DNA of 64,000 bases. Source: Bryoerythrophyllum caledonicum (lineage: Eukaryota > Streptophyta > Bryopsida > Pottiales > Pottiaceae). Below are positions 44,842 through 56,325 of the stretch, one piece after another; positions within the stretch are counted from its first letter, which is position 1, and every line of letters starts with the position of its first letter. The translations under genes and the position numbers were made by a program. The DNA lies in assembly GCA_963971425.1 (NCBI GenBank), contig OZ020519.1, forward strand, positions 15,578,028-15,642,027, written 5' to 3'. The notes beneath the pieces are model-generated. The model searched no databases and was not told the origin of the DNA. It was given only the letters and a program-made list of their open reading frames with translations.

Positions 44842-46473
44842 ATGGCTGGGAATCAAGACTTTATTATGCATGAATCCGTCGAGGCTAAGTTAGAAGCTAT
44901 CCTTAATACTATCAACACATTATCGGTCCAGACCACAACGATTGAAGGTGACTGTCATTGGTGGCTTTCAACAACATCAATCTCCCGCCAACGTGGAGGG
45001 AGGAGCTCTGCCTGTGATTCAACAAGATCCACTACCACAACGGAAGGAACCTCGCGTAAGCCTGCCTATGAAATTCGATGGCACACGCTCCAAGTTTTGA
45101 AGATTTGTCAATCAAATTCTGTTGATAACCGCCTTCTACTCGAAGTGCTATCCAATAGAAGTTGGATTGATTGGGACGTTGCTTACGGGACAAGCTTTAT
45201 CATGGTTTGCTCCCTTTGTTGAGAAAGGTTCACCCATCTTGAACAACTTTGATACTTTTTTTGGAGGCCTTTGCGGAAGCATTTGGAAAACATGAAAAGG
45301 CTCGTTGGGAAAAAACAAAGACTTGGTCCCTACGCCAAGGAACACGTTCTGCATTGGCTTACAACTTAGATTTAAGACAACTTGCATGCGACATCAACTG
45401 GAATGTAGCAGCGCTTACGAGCCAATTCTATTGGGCTTGAAGGATACGTTGATTTGATGTCGTCACTCCCTCACCCGCAAACGCTCAATGAGGCAAGTAG
45501 TCAAGCAATCAAGTGTGACAACCGACTCTTCCAATGTTGCCACGACCGGAGCTCGTAAACTCCAAAAAAAGAGCAGACAATCTGACAAAACTCATCTATG
45601 TCAGCAAACACTCAGAGTTCTCATTTGGAGGTTGCAGATATGCAAATTGACGCAGTATGTATCAAACATCTTACTCCAGAAGAAATGAAGCGTCGGATAG
45701 AGGAAGGACTATGCTTGTATTGAGGCGAAGGAGGTCACAAAGTCCCCAAATGCACAATAAAGCCGAATCAACGTATTATCAAGACCAAATCTAGGAAAGC
45801 AAAGATGCCCGGCGGCAATAGAAATCGTGCAGTTGGATAGTTCAATTTGACAACAACATTTAGGTTCCTCTCTTTGCGCTCAATCTGCACCTTGTTTTAC
45901 AATTCCCTTGTTTTTTGGTCCTCAAAATCTGAAAACCACTACTTTGTTAGATTCACGAGCATCTGCTTGTTTTCTACTTGAAGAATTTGTCAAGAGTCAT
46001 AAATTTCCTCTAGTCTAGAAATCTCATTCCGTCCATGTAGAAGTGATTGATGGACGACCTTTGTCCTTAGATAGTGTTATCAATGAAACAATGCCCTTAG
46101 AAGTGACTTTTGAAGGCCATAGTAGCCAAATTATCTTCAATGTCATTAAAACCCCATCAAGTTCTATCATTCTTGGTCTCTCTTAGTTAGAAAAATACAA
46201 CACATCTGTAGACTCGAAGTTGCAAAAGATGACTTTCCCCTTTCCTTTGGAACATCCAAACAAAAACCCTGTTAGAAAACCTGTTAGCAAATGTGTTAGA
46301 AAATCACGAATGAAGAAATCCCTCTTCATTGGTGCAAGGGCGTTCGTAAGCTCGTCCAAGGAAGGCACATCATTTGTCATCTATGTGGCTCAACTAGTGA
46401 AAAAAAGACCTCAGTAGCCACTATTTTGGAGCAGTAAAAGAAACTAGAAGGTTCCAGAGGTCATGTCCCTAAC
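44842..46473 (+). mobile_element. Ty3/gypsy gag-protease fragment, opposite orientation to pol
   Basis: Plus-strand gag starts MAGNQDFIMHESVEAKLEAI at 44842. A zinc knuckle C-L-Y-(stop)-G-E-G-G-H-K-V-P-K-C lies at about 45711-45753. A retropepsin-like LLDSRASACFLLEEFVKS follows at about 45940 (DSR in place of DSG). Frame breaks are frequent. At 46435-46473 it meets the reverse complement of the LTR start. Gag-protease and pol therefore point away from each other, with a breakpoint at about 44690-44840. Confidence 0.8.
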
Positions 46474-46561
46474 AACAAGACGTGGAAATGCAACCAAGTG
46501 TCTTATAGTTATAGCTTCATTGTTTTGTATAAATGCTTCCAATATATGTAAAGAATTTTGG

Positions 46562-46675
46562 TCTTCATAGGAGGCCGGAGTGAATAAAGTGTCTATTTGT
46601 TCCACCACTAAATCCATGTCCACTAGACAAAGGTTTAGTAGTATGGAACTATTCTTCCTTATCGAGGGTCGACAC
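46562..46675 (-). mobile_element. SINE 3' fragment
   Basis: Matches the 3' part of the SINE family on the minus strand ('gaggccggagtgaataaagtg', 'ccaccactaaatccatg', 'agtagtatggaacta'). Compare 55796-55924. Confidence 0.7.
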
Positions 46676-46909
46676 TATGGAACCAAAAACCAGTAGCCAG
46701 TAACCAATAACCAAAAACCAAGGATCTACTAGAGCCACAAGGCTCCATTCCAAGAAGTGATCTTTAAAGATTAATTGTGTGTTTTAAGAGGTTTCAAGGT
46801 GTATCATGTAAATTTGGGAGGGGTTGGTTATTTTCTAGTTTGGATTTATGTAGAAATATGGACAGTGCATGATGGATAGCGATAGTGTTAATTTTTGTGA
46901 ATGTATATT

Positions 46910-47940
46910 TTATTGGATTGAGGGGATATTGAATGTTTCTTCAAGACTTTTCATAGAGGGGATAAGGGCAGTAGCTCTAGCTCCAACGGCAATGACAATA
47001 ACGGGGTCAACTTTCCATCCAAGGGCTGTAATGTCATTAACAAGTGGTTGGTATTTATTGATTTTGATATTGACTGCTTTTGGGGAAAATCTATCATTAC
47101 AATATTTGACTTTAATAAATTGGATAGTAAAGTTTGAATTTATGTGGTCCGGTGGGGGGTCTTTACATGGTAGTCCTTTGACGCATAGTATGTCTGGTTT
47201 AAATCTAGCATTACAGTGACATCTTTGGATTCCACTTGTACATACAAGTAGCCATGATGGGACCGTATTTTCTTGTGGTTTGTTGTTGAAGGTTCCAACA
47301 TTCATAAGTATAAAGCAACGTGATTTATTGGAGGATATTATAGTTTGCGGATTTCCCATACCGCTTTGTTGTGTCTTTTGACAATTAGGGAGTGTATATG
47401 ATGGATTTGGCATTTGAAGAGTATAAATAACCATGTGTCTGGGTCTGTGGATGCGCATATTGGGCATGTTATGGATGAAAATCTTTCAATACCAAAGAAG
47501 AGTTGTTTGCGGGCATTTCCCATATACTGTCCAATACAAAATTTGATAATATATGTTTTTTGTGAATTTGTAATTGTGGGATTTTTCCAAAAGTTTGTAG
47601 AGAGTTCATTAATGATGTTGTAATTACTGGTCCATTTATCTATGTTAGGGAAGTTTTGTAAGATTAGATCGAGGTTATTAATTAAAAAAAAATTGAGGTA
47701 TTTATCCAAAAATTTGATGGAGCCTTTGTCTCGGGTGTCTTCCATAGAAGACCAACTTCCTCTTTGGAGATAGTATGGGGTAGCATGGGCATACTCATGT
47801 GGGTGTTTGACATTTCTATGGGATTTACCTAGTTCATCTTTGGCTAGTTTATTCGCTTGTTCGTTTCCTTTTATATTAACATGTGCTCTATTTTTATGGA
47901 GGGTTGTAGTTTGTGTGCAATTTTGTAACATTTGAACCAT
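46910..47940 (-). pseudogene. LINE RNase H-like part and Cys/His C-terminal domain
   Basis: The frame 47940-47338 contains AHVNIKGNEQANKLAKDELG, the end of an RNase H domain (GNE.A..LA). It then has a region ending CPICASTDPDTWLFILFKCQ plus IHH, a CCHC-type finger found in LINE proteins. The frame 47467-46910 adds CHCNARFKPDILCVKGLPCK, INSNFTIQFIKVKYCNDRF and NKYQPLVNDITALGW. This last domain recurs on the plus strand at 60257 but I cannot name it. Confidence 0.7.
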
Positions 47941-48583
47941 AGATGTTAGTATGGCTTGGTCGGGGTGGCTATTATGGAGGGTAGGGTGTATTATTTGTGT
48001 GTTTAATAGGTATAATACGTTTTATGGAGGACCATAATTTCTGCTCTAATGATGTTTTGAAGTTTGTGGAGTCTTTTGGATATTATTATTTCTTTGTTTG
48101 AGTTGTATATACCATATCCAACTTTTTCTCCTTGCCTTTTGTTGGTTCTTTGAAGGAACCATCTATATAGTAACTATATGCGGAGGTGAATTTTAAGGGG
48201 GTATGGTCACGATATGTGGGGAGAGAGGGTGGTGTAGCGAGGTGGGTTTTTATGTCGTGTTTGCATATTCAAGATAGGACCATTTTTTGCTACAGTTCAC
48301 TGGGGTTTGGGGAGGTGTTGGTGGAGCTATTTCTGTATATATTTGGCTTATGTTGAGGTTATTTGTTATGTAGGTAAGTGTGGCAAGTTGTTCCAAGGTA
48401 CGACTGTTATTATTTTGATGGTGAATGCATATTTTTTGAATGGTAGATGGTTTGAGTCTAGGTTTATTTGATAATTTGGGTGGTAGAGTGGATTCTTCAT
48501 ATAGTACCGTGTCTGCCTCGAATAGAGCTACGATGTGAGAGTCTTAGAATGGGTCTAAGTTTGAGTTAAAGTTTTGGAACCTG

Positions 48584-49072
48584 TTATTGTGTGATGATAA
48601 GAGTGGAAGTAGAGTTTGGATCATTTTTGGCTGCAAGTCTTGCCCGATGTATTGCTTGTTGTGTTTCTTCTATATTGTGGGGGTGTGCAATACCATTTCC
48701 AGTCCATTTGTGGTCAAAGGCGCTTTCTAGTGAGCCAAAATTTTTGTCATGCCATGGAAAGAGGTTTTGTTGGGATAACCATTTGTTGTAGGTATTGTTA
48801 TTGTGTTGCCATTGACATAAAAATTTGGTATCATTCTTTATAATTTTGTTTGAGTCAATATGTTTTCTATGTTTATGGTCAATAACAAGATTTATGGGGT
48901 ATGTAGATGAGTTTTTGAGGACGTATATTGGGGGGGAGGAAGGAGTAGATGCAGAGTGTTGAAGGGGGTGAGTTGGCAAGGGGTTGTTTTTGGTTGGATG
49001 TTGTTGTTGGTGGTCATATATGTGTTTTTGAGTGTGTAGGAGGTTGGATGTTTGGAGCACGGTGAGACGCAT
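48584..49072 (-). pseudogene. LINE linker segment
   Basis: A 162-aa His/Gln/Thr-rich frame ending with KWLSQQNLFPWHDKNFGSLE. No known domain is recognised; it lies between the reverse transcriptase and RNase H parts of the same LINE and is probably part of that polyprotein or an adjoining fragment. Confidence 0.4.
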
Positions 49073-49557
49073 GTATTAGGTCATTTGGGGTAGCAAAATA
49101 GTTGTTGGACAATATTAAGGGCGCTTTACTAGTTTGGACGGTGTTTCATGAAATGTTTTGAAGACATTGTGCTCGATAATGTGTGTTTCGTCTAGTAGTG
49201 TAATTTGTTTTAAGTCAATAATATTTACTGATAAAAGTTTTTAAAAGAAGTGTTGGTTGATTCTTGTATTGTTTTGGATTTCTTGTAGCCACATTTGTTC
49301 CAAAGATAATGATTTTAAGAAGAAATTCATGAATGTGCTTTTAAGGTAAACTGTTGCTTCATTTTTTTAATAGAGAAAATGTACGGGTGATTGGTGATAT
49401 GATGCAATCGGCTTTGTTTATTCTAGGGATGTTCTTAGCACCACTATATTTGGCGAGGATAGGGTCGGTGAGTTCTTTGTAGATCTTGCCAAGCCTACCT
49501 TTGTTGTTGAGTGCATTTTGAAGTTGTTCTCCTATAGATTAGAGGTAAGCATTTTCA

Positions 49558-50495
49558 ACCCCGAAATTTCCAAGAGTCCCCTCGGGGGACTATAGAAGGT
49601 TCGGGCATGTCCATGTGGTGTCAATTAATAACATTTATTTTTGAAATTTATACAGAAGATGGACATTTCCAACAGATTTGTGTGAGTCCAACTTTTTCCT
49701 CAATCCAACATTTGATGAAAAAGTTATAGGGTTTTGAAGTTCAAATGGGGAGAGCGGGGAAGTCGGGGAACTCCAATAACTTTTGCTAGGACACTCAATT
49801 GAATGTGAGATTTCAGTACTAGCAAATAATAATATTTCCTTTTAAATTGTAAAAAAATATCTCTTGCCTTTAGTGAAAATAAAGCATATAAATCCAAGTC
49901 AAACATTTTCACACATTATCACACATTGTCTAACAAGGTACCAAAACACTTCGTCGTTTCCACATTAAACTTAGAGATCTTCTTATTTTCACTTTTTGTT
50001 TTTTCTGTAGCATTATGTGGTGTGAACCTCCATTGACCGTTTGGATTCACATTCTAAAACATATTAAATTCACAAAAAAATATAACATGAATTGACATTT
50101 TTTGAACATCCACTACTTACACAATTTTTTTGAATATGCTACACCCCACCTCTACCTCTAAAAGTTGGTGTACAAGGAACTATTATCATCCTTAACATGA
50201 TGAAAATGAATAAGACCTTGTGTAGTGCAAATATTTGACACCAAGTGAAGTCAAAGTCTGCTCATCAACTATACCCACGGAAGAAAATGAACCTTTTTCT
50301 ACTTCAAACACTGTAATCTTACAACCCGTGCGGTCAAAGTTTATGAAATTTTGTGAGTATGTTATTTAGTAAGTCTTTATTGAGATCCTACGGTTAAAGT
50401 TAAAATAAAAGTTTTATATTTCTTCTTTACTCATTGCATGAAAACTAGCAATTTTGAAGTGTTTTGGTGCGAAATTGTCAAAGAAATTTAGGGAT
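49558..50495 (+). mobile_element. MITE family C, copy C5
   Basis: A 938-bp copy starting ACCCCGAAATTTCC and ending AATTTAGGGAT before TA. It contains the palindromic 'agtcccctcgggggact' near its left end and all family landmarks. It inserted in the LINE between the reverse transcriptase and the RNase H parts. Confidence 0.85.
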
Positions 50496-50784
50496 TAAGG
50501 GAAAAGGCTTATAGTTTAGATCAATTTGTGGGAGTTGAGTTATGACATTTGAGAGACATTTGGGGAGGCCACAAATGAATTTTTGTATAGTTATGATTTT
50601 TTTGTCCAGTTTTTTATTACAGGCATGAAATTTGGAACTGCGTACTAGAATCTGTAAGCTACTCCCCATCTAAGAATGGTGTCTACCATTATTACTTTTT
50701 GTTTCATAGTAGCTAGGCATGTTACTAGTTCTTTGCATTGTTTAGTAGGTTTAGCGGTAATGATGTGAGTTTGTATTTTCTACT

Positions 50785-51771
50785 TTAGTGAGGAGACAAG
50801 ATTTGTGCGAAGGTATATGTATGCTTTGTTTTGATGTAATATAGGGATGGGTTGGTTACAATATTTGATGTTAGCGCTTTGTTAAGTGCTTTGAATGCAG
50901 TGGGGTTCATTTTGGATTTGTTTGGACGCCCCGTAGCGGCACACTTTTGGGTGCCTACATCCATACCAGACCACTCGCAAAATTTGTCAATTTTATTGAA
51001 TTGGATTTGTAGTGATTGGGGTTTACCAACTATAACGGCAAGGTCATTGGCATAAGCGGCCGAGTTTATGGTGATTTGTGATGCTTCAAATGTTAAGATG
51101 TTATTTTCTCTTTGCATCCACCCTAGTAGTGATTCTAAGAAATTAATGAATAAATATGGACTTAAGGTATCCCCTTGTATAGTTCTGCGTTGTATGGGGA
51201 TGGGACGAATTGTTCCAAAATATTCTCCAATATATGAGGTGGATGAGTGAGAGTAGATGTTTTCAAGTAGTGCAACTACGTCTACGAGATATCCGAGGTC
51301 AGACATAATTGCTAGTAATCTTGCGTGGTCAATACAACCAAATGCATTTTTGAAGTCAATATATAAAATATCTATGTCTTGGTTTGTAAATTGTGCGACT
51401 TCAAGTGCAGCTAATATAATTTGGAGTTGTCTAATAGTACTACTTTCCGCACAAAAACTTTCTTGGCTATTGTGTAAGATTTGGTGTTTTCTCTGTACGA
51501 GCATACTATCGAAGTGAATGTGCTTGTAAAGAGTTTATAGATAGTGTTGGCTAAGGCACTGGTCTATGCTTGGGAAGCATAGAGGGGTCACCTTTTTTGT
51601 ATAGGAATATTATAAAGCTAGTTTCCATGAGGCAGGGACTTGTTTTTGTTTGTAGAAGTGAGAAAAATAGGTAGAGAAGTTTGTGGAATTTTGGAGGCAT
51701 TAGTTTTAATATGGAATTTGGAATGTGGTCTTGTCATGGGGCTCTGTTGTTTCCTAGATTTTGAGGCATGT
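50785..51771 (-). pseudogene. LINE reverse transcriptase
   Basis: Upstream motifs ILKLMPPKFHKLLYLFFSLL and ETSFIIFLYKKGDPSMLPKH (51771-51505, one or two stops) lead into a 239-aa open frame. It has DILYIDFKNAFGCIDH (palm motif A), IQRRTIQGDTLSPYLFINFL (motif B) and INSAAYANDLAVIVGKP (motif C, YAND in place of YADD). This order is diagnostic of non-LTR reverse transcriptase. Confidence 0.88.
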
Positions 51772-51777
51772 AACATA

Positions 51778-53411
51778 CAGTGGCAAGCATAAATAGTCGT
51801 ACAATAGAAGCTTCTTTAGAAAATTAGCTACCACATCCACATGAATTGTCATAAAATAGCAAGAATATAACCATCAGAGTATATAGATGCAACAAGCATA
51901 AAACACAAAGTTTTCAATAAAAGTATGAACTAGAAAAACACACAATAATTCATATGTGCAACAAGCTTGTCCAACTCTTTATGCACGAATTCATTTGATT
52001 GTATATCAGCTATAGAAAACAATATATTAAGTCACAATATAACTATATGACTCAATGATTTAGCTCTTAACCACTCACAAGCCCTACCACCGTGTATATC
52101 CACCTTTTGCATGGTAGACATCAAGAGCTCTTTGAGGCATAGAGCGTATCAACTTCCTGACAACATCAACCTCTATTTTGTACCAAATCTCTTGAATCTT
52201 CTCCCACAAGTCACTTTTTCTGGTAGGTTTCCTCTCAAACCTCCTCATAAGACGATCTACTTCATTCCAAAGATGTTCTATTGGATTGAGGTCAGGTGAT
52301 TGTGGAGGATGCCCAATAGTAATAAACTTTTGAGCACGCAACCAATCTACAACATAATGTGCAGTGTGCTTTGGGTCATTGTCGTGTTTAAACAAAACAT
52401 GATCTTCTTCTAAACCTTGCACTTGTATAGTGCCCATAAGTTCCGTCTCTAAAATATTGCGATATACATATTTATCCATCTTCCCTTCAATCAAATGAAG
52501 CTTGCCAACTCCTTCCCAACTCATACAACCCCAAACCATTATGCTTCCTCCCCCATATTTGACTGTAGGTTGTACGTGCTGATCCAAAAGACGCTCTCCA
52601 CTCTTTCTCCAACAATATTGACGTCCATCCGAGCCAAAAAGATTGAACTTTGATTCATCAGAAAAAATGACATGACTCCAAAATTCCCAAGTTGCATGTT
52701 TGCACTTCTTTGCCCACTGCAAACGACGAGCTCGATGCTTCTTTGTCAAAAGTGGCTTCTTGGTCTTCACACATGCTCTTAGCCCTTGCCTCCGAAGACT
52801 TCTTTTCACCGTATCATCACTCAATCGCATACCCTCACATCGTAATGCACGTCCTACAGCTGCAGCTGTACTAGTATGTGGATCATTTAACCTCCTCACA
52901 ATGTCACGGTCACCACGTTCATCAAGAATTCTAGGTCTACCAGGTGAAGCTTTGTCTTTCAAGGTCTCTCTCTCACGAAACCATCGCACTATGTCAGAAC
53001 AAGTGCTTCGAGGAATGCCTGAAAGTGCTGAAATCTCTCTATATGAGTTCCCTTGCTCATACATTTCAAGAACTGTTCTGCGATCATTCTCAGATCTTCT
53101 AGGAGCCGTGGCTACTCTGCACGGGCCTCTCCAAATCTTACAAAAAAAACTCACAACAAAAAGCTTTACGTAATGAGAAGATTATGGTGTGTAGAACTTG
53201 TGAGCATAATAAGTCGTACGCACCTCTTCATGATCTTTGCATGTATAATCTCTACAAGTGTCAAATTCTAAAGGAGTCAATGTTAATAAGGTGCCATGTG
53301 GTGTGTTGACTAAAGCAATCCCAAAAAATATCTTACAAACTCATTAATTATGCTACAGTGGGCATATTAATGAGAGATGCCTCTCTGTCCGGTTAATTGT
53401 GCTTGCCACTG
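51778..53411 (-). mobile_element. Complete Tc1-type transposon 2
   Basis: A 1634-bp element with inverted ends CAGTGGCAAGCATAAATAGT (51778) and the reverse complement of CAGTGGCAAGCACAATTAAC (ending 53411): 12 bp perfect, then partial matching. TA flanks both sides (51776-51777 and 53412-53413). The transposase frame is open from end to end. It inserted in a LINE reverse-transcriptase region. Relatives of its two ends bound the element at 13670-15209. Confidence 0.93.
52084..53154 (-). CDS. Tc1-type DD34E transposase, open frame
   Basis: 356 codons without interruption. The N-terminal paired HTH has EMYEQGNSYREISALSGIPR and a second HTH with DDTVKRSLRRQGL; a GRPR hinge lies between them (residues 72-75). 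The catalytic residues are D166 (FSDESKFNLFG), D258 (FKHDNDPKHTA) and E293 (SPDLNPIEHLWNEVD), with 34 residues between the last two. VMVWGCMSWEGVGKL is also typical. It cuts and pastes its element at TA sites. The frame opens at GTG; the first ATG is codon 31 (53064), which would cut into the first HTH, so the true start may be spliced in or lost. Unexpected in a land plant, where mariner DD39D is usual. Confidence 0.9.
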   Translation of the reverse strand: MSFFCKIWRGPCRVATAPRRSENDRRTVLEMYEQGNSYREISALSGIPRSTCSDIVRWFRERETLKDKASPGRPRILDERGDRDIVRRLNDPHTSTAAAVGRALRCEGMRLSDDTVKRSLRRQGLRACVKTKKPLLTKKHRARRLQWAKKCKHATWEFWSHVIFSDESKFNLFGSDGRQYCWRKSGERLLDQHVQPTVKYGGGSIMVWGCMSWEGVGKLHLIEGKMDKYVYRNILETELMGTIQVQGLEEDHVLFKHDNDPKHTAHYVVDWLRAQKFITIGHPPQSPDLNPIEHLWNEVDRLMRRFERKPTRKSDLWEKIQEIWYKIEVDVVRKLIRSMPQRALDVYHAKGGYTRW

Positions 53412-53875
53412 TATGTGGCTCAGTCAAAGTATGAATGCAGTGGGATTTGTGGTTCACCCCGTTTGTGTATAGTGAAGCCGTTGAGGTCATGCCATGGATA
53501 TTGTCTTACAGCACATGGACATGTAGGTGGATGGTCTGGTAAATAGTTGCATGTGGATATGGTAGGTCAATTAATTTTTATTTGCTGATAATATATCTTA
53601 TTTGCGATGTCTTCAAGGCTAGTTAAGATAATGTTATGTTGATTCGTCATACGATCTAGCACTCAGATTCATTATTTTAAAAAATGCTTATGTTAATTTT
53701 CTTTGGGCTAGTTTCATATAGTTGTCTGTATTTAGTGATGGCTTGTCTGATATTTCTTTGGCAAATATGCTTCCAAGGTTTACATCTAACGGTCGTTCCA
53801 CCATTCACAGCATGGCAAGTTGATTGGACTGAAGCAATGACCTCCACTACCCGAGCCAATCGCACAATAGATTAC

Positions 53876-54045
53876 GTAACGCCCGCCCGCGTTTTCGTCC
53901 CGTTCATGCCGGCGAACATTATAACCTGGAATATCCGCGACAACAGGGCATTATAGAACCTCACGGCCTAAAGCCCGGTTTGCAGATATGTGCGGGCAGT
54001 TGTAAGAAAATAATCATTCAATTTTCAAACGCGGGCAGGCGTTAC
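53876..54045. mobile_element. GC-rich inverted-repeat element
   Basis: GTAACGCCCGCCCGCGTTT at 53876-53894 and its reverse complement with one difference at 54027-54045 bound a 170-bp segment. Its GC content is much higher than its surroundings. It may be a small MITE; no clear target duplication. Confidence 0.6.
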
Positions 54046-54439
54046 GCCGGGTGAGGCTCGGCCGGGAGGGCCTCACCCTATACAACACTTCGAACATGCA
54101 ATCGCATGATCACAATCCTCCTTGGAAAAGTCGAACAAGTAGCTTGCGCTCTAATCTCCAATCGATCACTGATGCCGTAGGTTTTGATTTTGGCGAGTCA
54201 ATGTCCATACGACTCCCGTTGGTCTAACGATTAAAACATTCAGGTATTCACAACCCATTATCTTCCAATAGATAGTTTCATCAAGGTACCTCAAACTTAT
54301 CTTGATGGATGTCAACACAAAATCCTCCATTCAAAACACCATTTTTCCTCCCAATGACATCTTTCCAACTACCTCATGTGTTGTGAATACCTCTAATATT
54401 ACAGGTGTTGGATGATATGACGATTCATCATGTCTGCTC

Positions 54440-54690
54440 TTTTAAAAGGACCGATTCCTTAAACATCAACATCGAAGAATGCTCACGCAGCACCACATTC
54501 AAGAGAGTGCACCGACTTCTTAAACATCAACATCGAAGAATATTGCTCACACAACACCACATTCAAGTGCACCGATTTCTCAAACGTCATTAACACCGTA
54601 GACTGCTCACACAGCAACACATCCAAGAGAGTGCACCGATTTCTCAAACATCAACATCGAAGAATATTGCTCACATTCAAGAGAGTGCAT
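54440..54690 (+). repeat. Minisatellite of about 65-70 bp units
   Basis: Four imperfect units containing TGCTCACACAGCACCACATT, 'caagagagtgcaccga' and 'tctcaaacatcaacatcgaa'. It explains the repetitive frames seen on both strands. Confidence 0.85.
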
Positions 54691-54699
54691 CCAGCTTGA

Positions 54700-55595
54700 A
54701 ACTTCATGAAGCGGTACTGTCGAAGGACATGCTCCTCCCTGCGCGCGCCGCCTAGTGCTTCCGTGTTCGCCAAGCCAAGGACAGCGTTCCAGCAAGATCT
54801 TCCCGCCCTCTCAAGCAGCACTTTCTGCAGCTTTTCATTCACATGATTATCAAGACGTGCCGAGTAAGTCGCTCGGGTGGACGTCCTGTATGCGTGCATG
54901 TACCCTAGAAATGATTTCTAAGTGGCAGACACTCTGTACTGCAGCTACGACACCAGTAATAACTATAACAATAATCAATAAACTCTTCGCCAAGAATTAG
55001 AATCATTCCAGATTGATCAAACTAAAGTATAATATATATCTTGCGGCTCTTCCTCGGTTTTTCTGCAGTTCTTTTGACAAACCGTCGATCTCAAACGCGA
55101 AACATACACGGATTTCATTTGCGATTGATCACACGCGCAGTCATGGAGATCCATGTCTGTGAAGTCCACCGTATCGACGCAACCGGCTGAAAAACCACGC
55201 ATCTCTCCGTCGTCTTCACCATCGCCAGGAGCTTCATCGTTGCCCTACCCTCGACGAACGGTCCGGATCACGCGTCGGTCATCGTACGGCCGTAGTTTGA
55301 ATGGAAACGGATAGTTGAAAAAGCCAGAGCTGGGAACGGGGACATGGGAACATGGAGCAGGAGAGCGCGAGGTACATGAATTTGCCCAATTCCTGACATG
55401 GGAATGCCATGATAATTATTACCCTTAATAATGACACTAATTTCCAAGGCACTCTCTATTTTGCAAAACCTGAAAATTAGTCAGGGCTGAAATTTTGACC
55501 AAGGTAGAAGATACTTTCATACACACTTATCAATTTTGTACATAATTGATTCCCCATGGAGAATGTCCAAAAATTTTGGAGATTGAAGAGATTTG
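54700..55595. other. Spacer, locally GC-balanced, no gene recognised
   Basis: 54720-54900 and 55020-55360 are less AT-rich than their surroundings and resemble gene-flank DNA, but no frame has a recognisable domain. Confidence 0.35.
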
Positions 55596-55685
55596 CCTAA
55601 GTGATACCCATGTAATGCCTAGGTGATACTCAATGTAATGCCCAGGTGATACTCATGTAATGCCTAGGTGATATTCAATGATATT
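55596..55685 (+). repeat. 22-23 bp minisatellite
   Basis: Four copies of CCTAGGTGATACTCATGTAATG or close variants. Confidence 0.85.
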
Positions 55686-55795
55686 GATTGTGTCCGAACC
55701 ATTGCGATTGGGAAAAATAATGAGTTTTAGGTAGGTAGGTGCCGGAAGTGACCATTGTGTACGGTATTTCCATTGGTTAAAACCCTACAAGATAC

Positions 55796-55924
55796 CGAAG
55801 AAGAAGAACGCCGGTCCCCGGAGGAGGCCGGCGAGAGTAAAGTGTCCGTTCATTCCACCACTAAGTCCATGCCCACCGGGCATGGCTTAGTAGTATGGAA
55901 CTACTTCCCCCTTTCGAGGGTGGA
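55796..55924 (-). mobile_element. 5'-truncated SINE with target duplication
   Basis: The 3' 129 bp of the SINE family on the minus strand, flanked by the exact 11-bp duplication CTACAAGATAC (55785-55795 and 55925-55935). The 3' end carries the TTCTTCTTC tail. 5' truncation with a perfect duplication indicates LINE-driven retroposition. Confidence 0.9.
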
Positions 55925-56325
55925 CTACAAGATACTTGTAATAATGACATTCTCCACAAAAGGAAAAACATTCAGACGTTCAACTATCGGTGAGAGCTCC
56001 AATTTCTATAGAGTTAAGCTTGATAACATCACCCTTGCTAATAGAACACCTTGATGTTATCACCACAAACTTTGAAATCAATTTTCCTGATTCAAAACTC
56101 CCTTGATAATATCCCTATAACCCTTGATAGTATCACATTTTCTTCAAAAAAATGGTGTGTAACTGTGACAATAACAAGATGGATGGATGGATGGATGAAT
56201 AAGAATATGATAGAGGTGACATGTTTTGTTGCTAAACTTGTCCAGTTGTTGTATTTTGGAAGTATATTTTGTGGGATCTTGTTACACCACAAATTTGTTA
56301 ATTACTTTGTTTCAACTGTCTTAAC

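Larger units (their letters stand above)
46869..53870 (-). mobile_element. LINE (non-LTR retrotransposon), interrupted by a MITE and a Tc1 element
   Basis: On the minus strand, N-terminal remains (YETSPKKI at about 53700) are followed by the Tc1 insertion (51778-53411). Then come the reverse transcriptase (51771-50785), MITE C5 (50495-49558), a connecting part (49072-48584) and an RNase H-like segment with a C-terminal domain (47940-46910). Several frameshifts and stops make it inactive. The two insertions date it as older than either. Confidence 0.8.
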
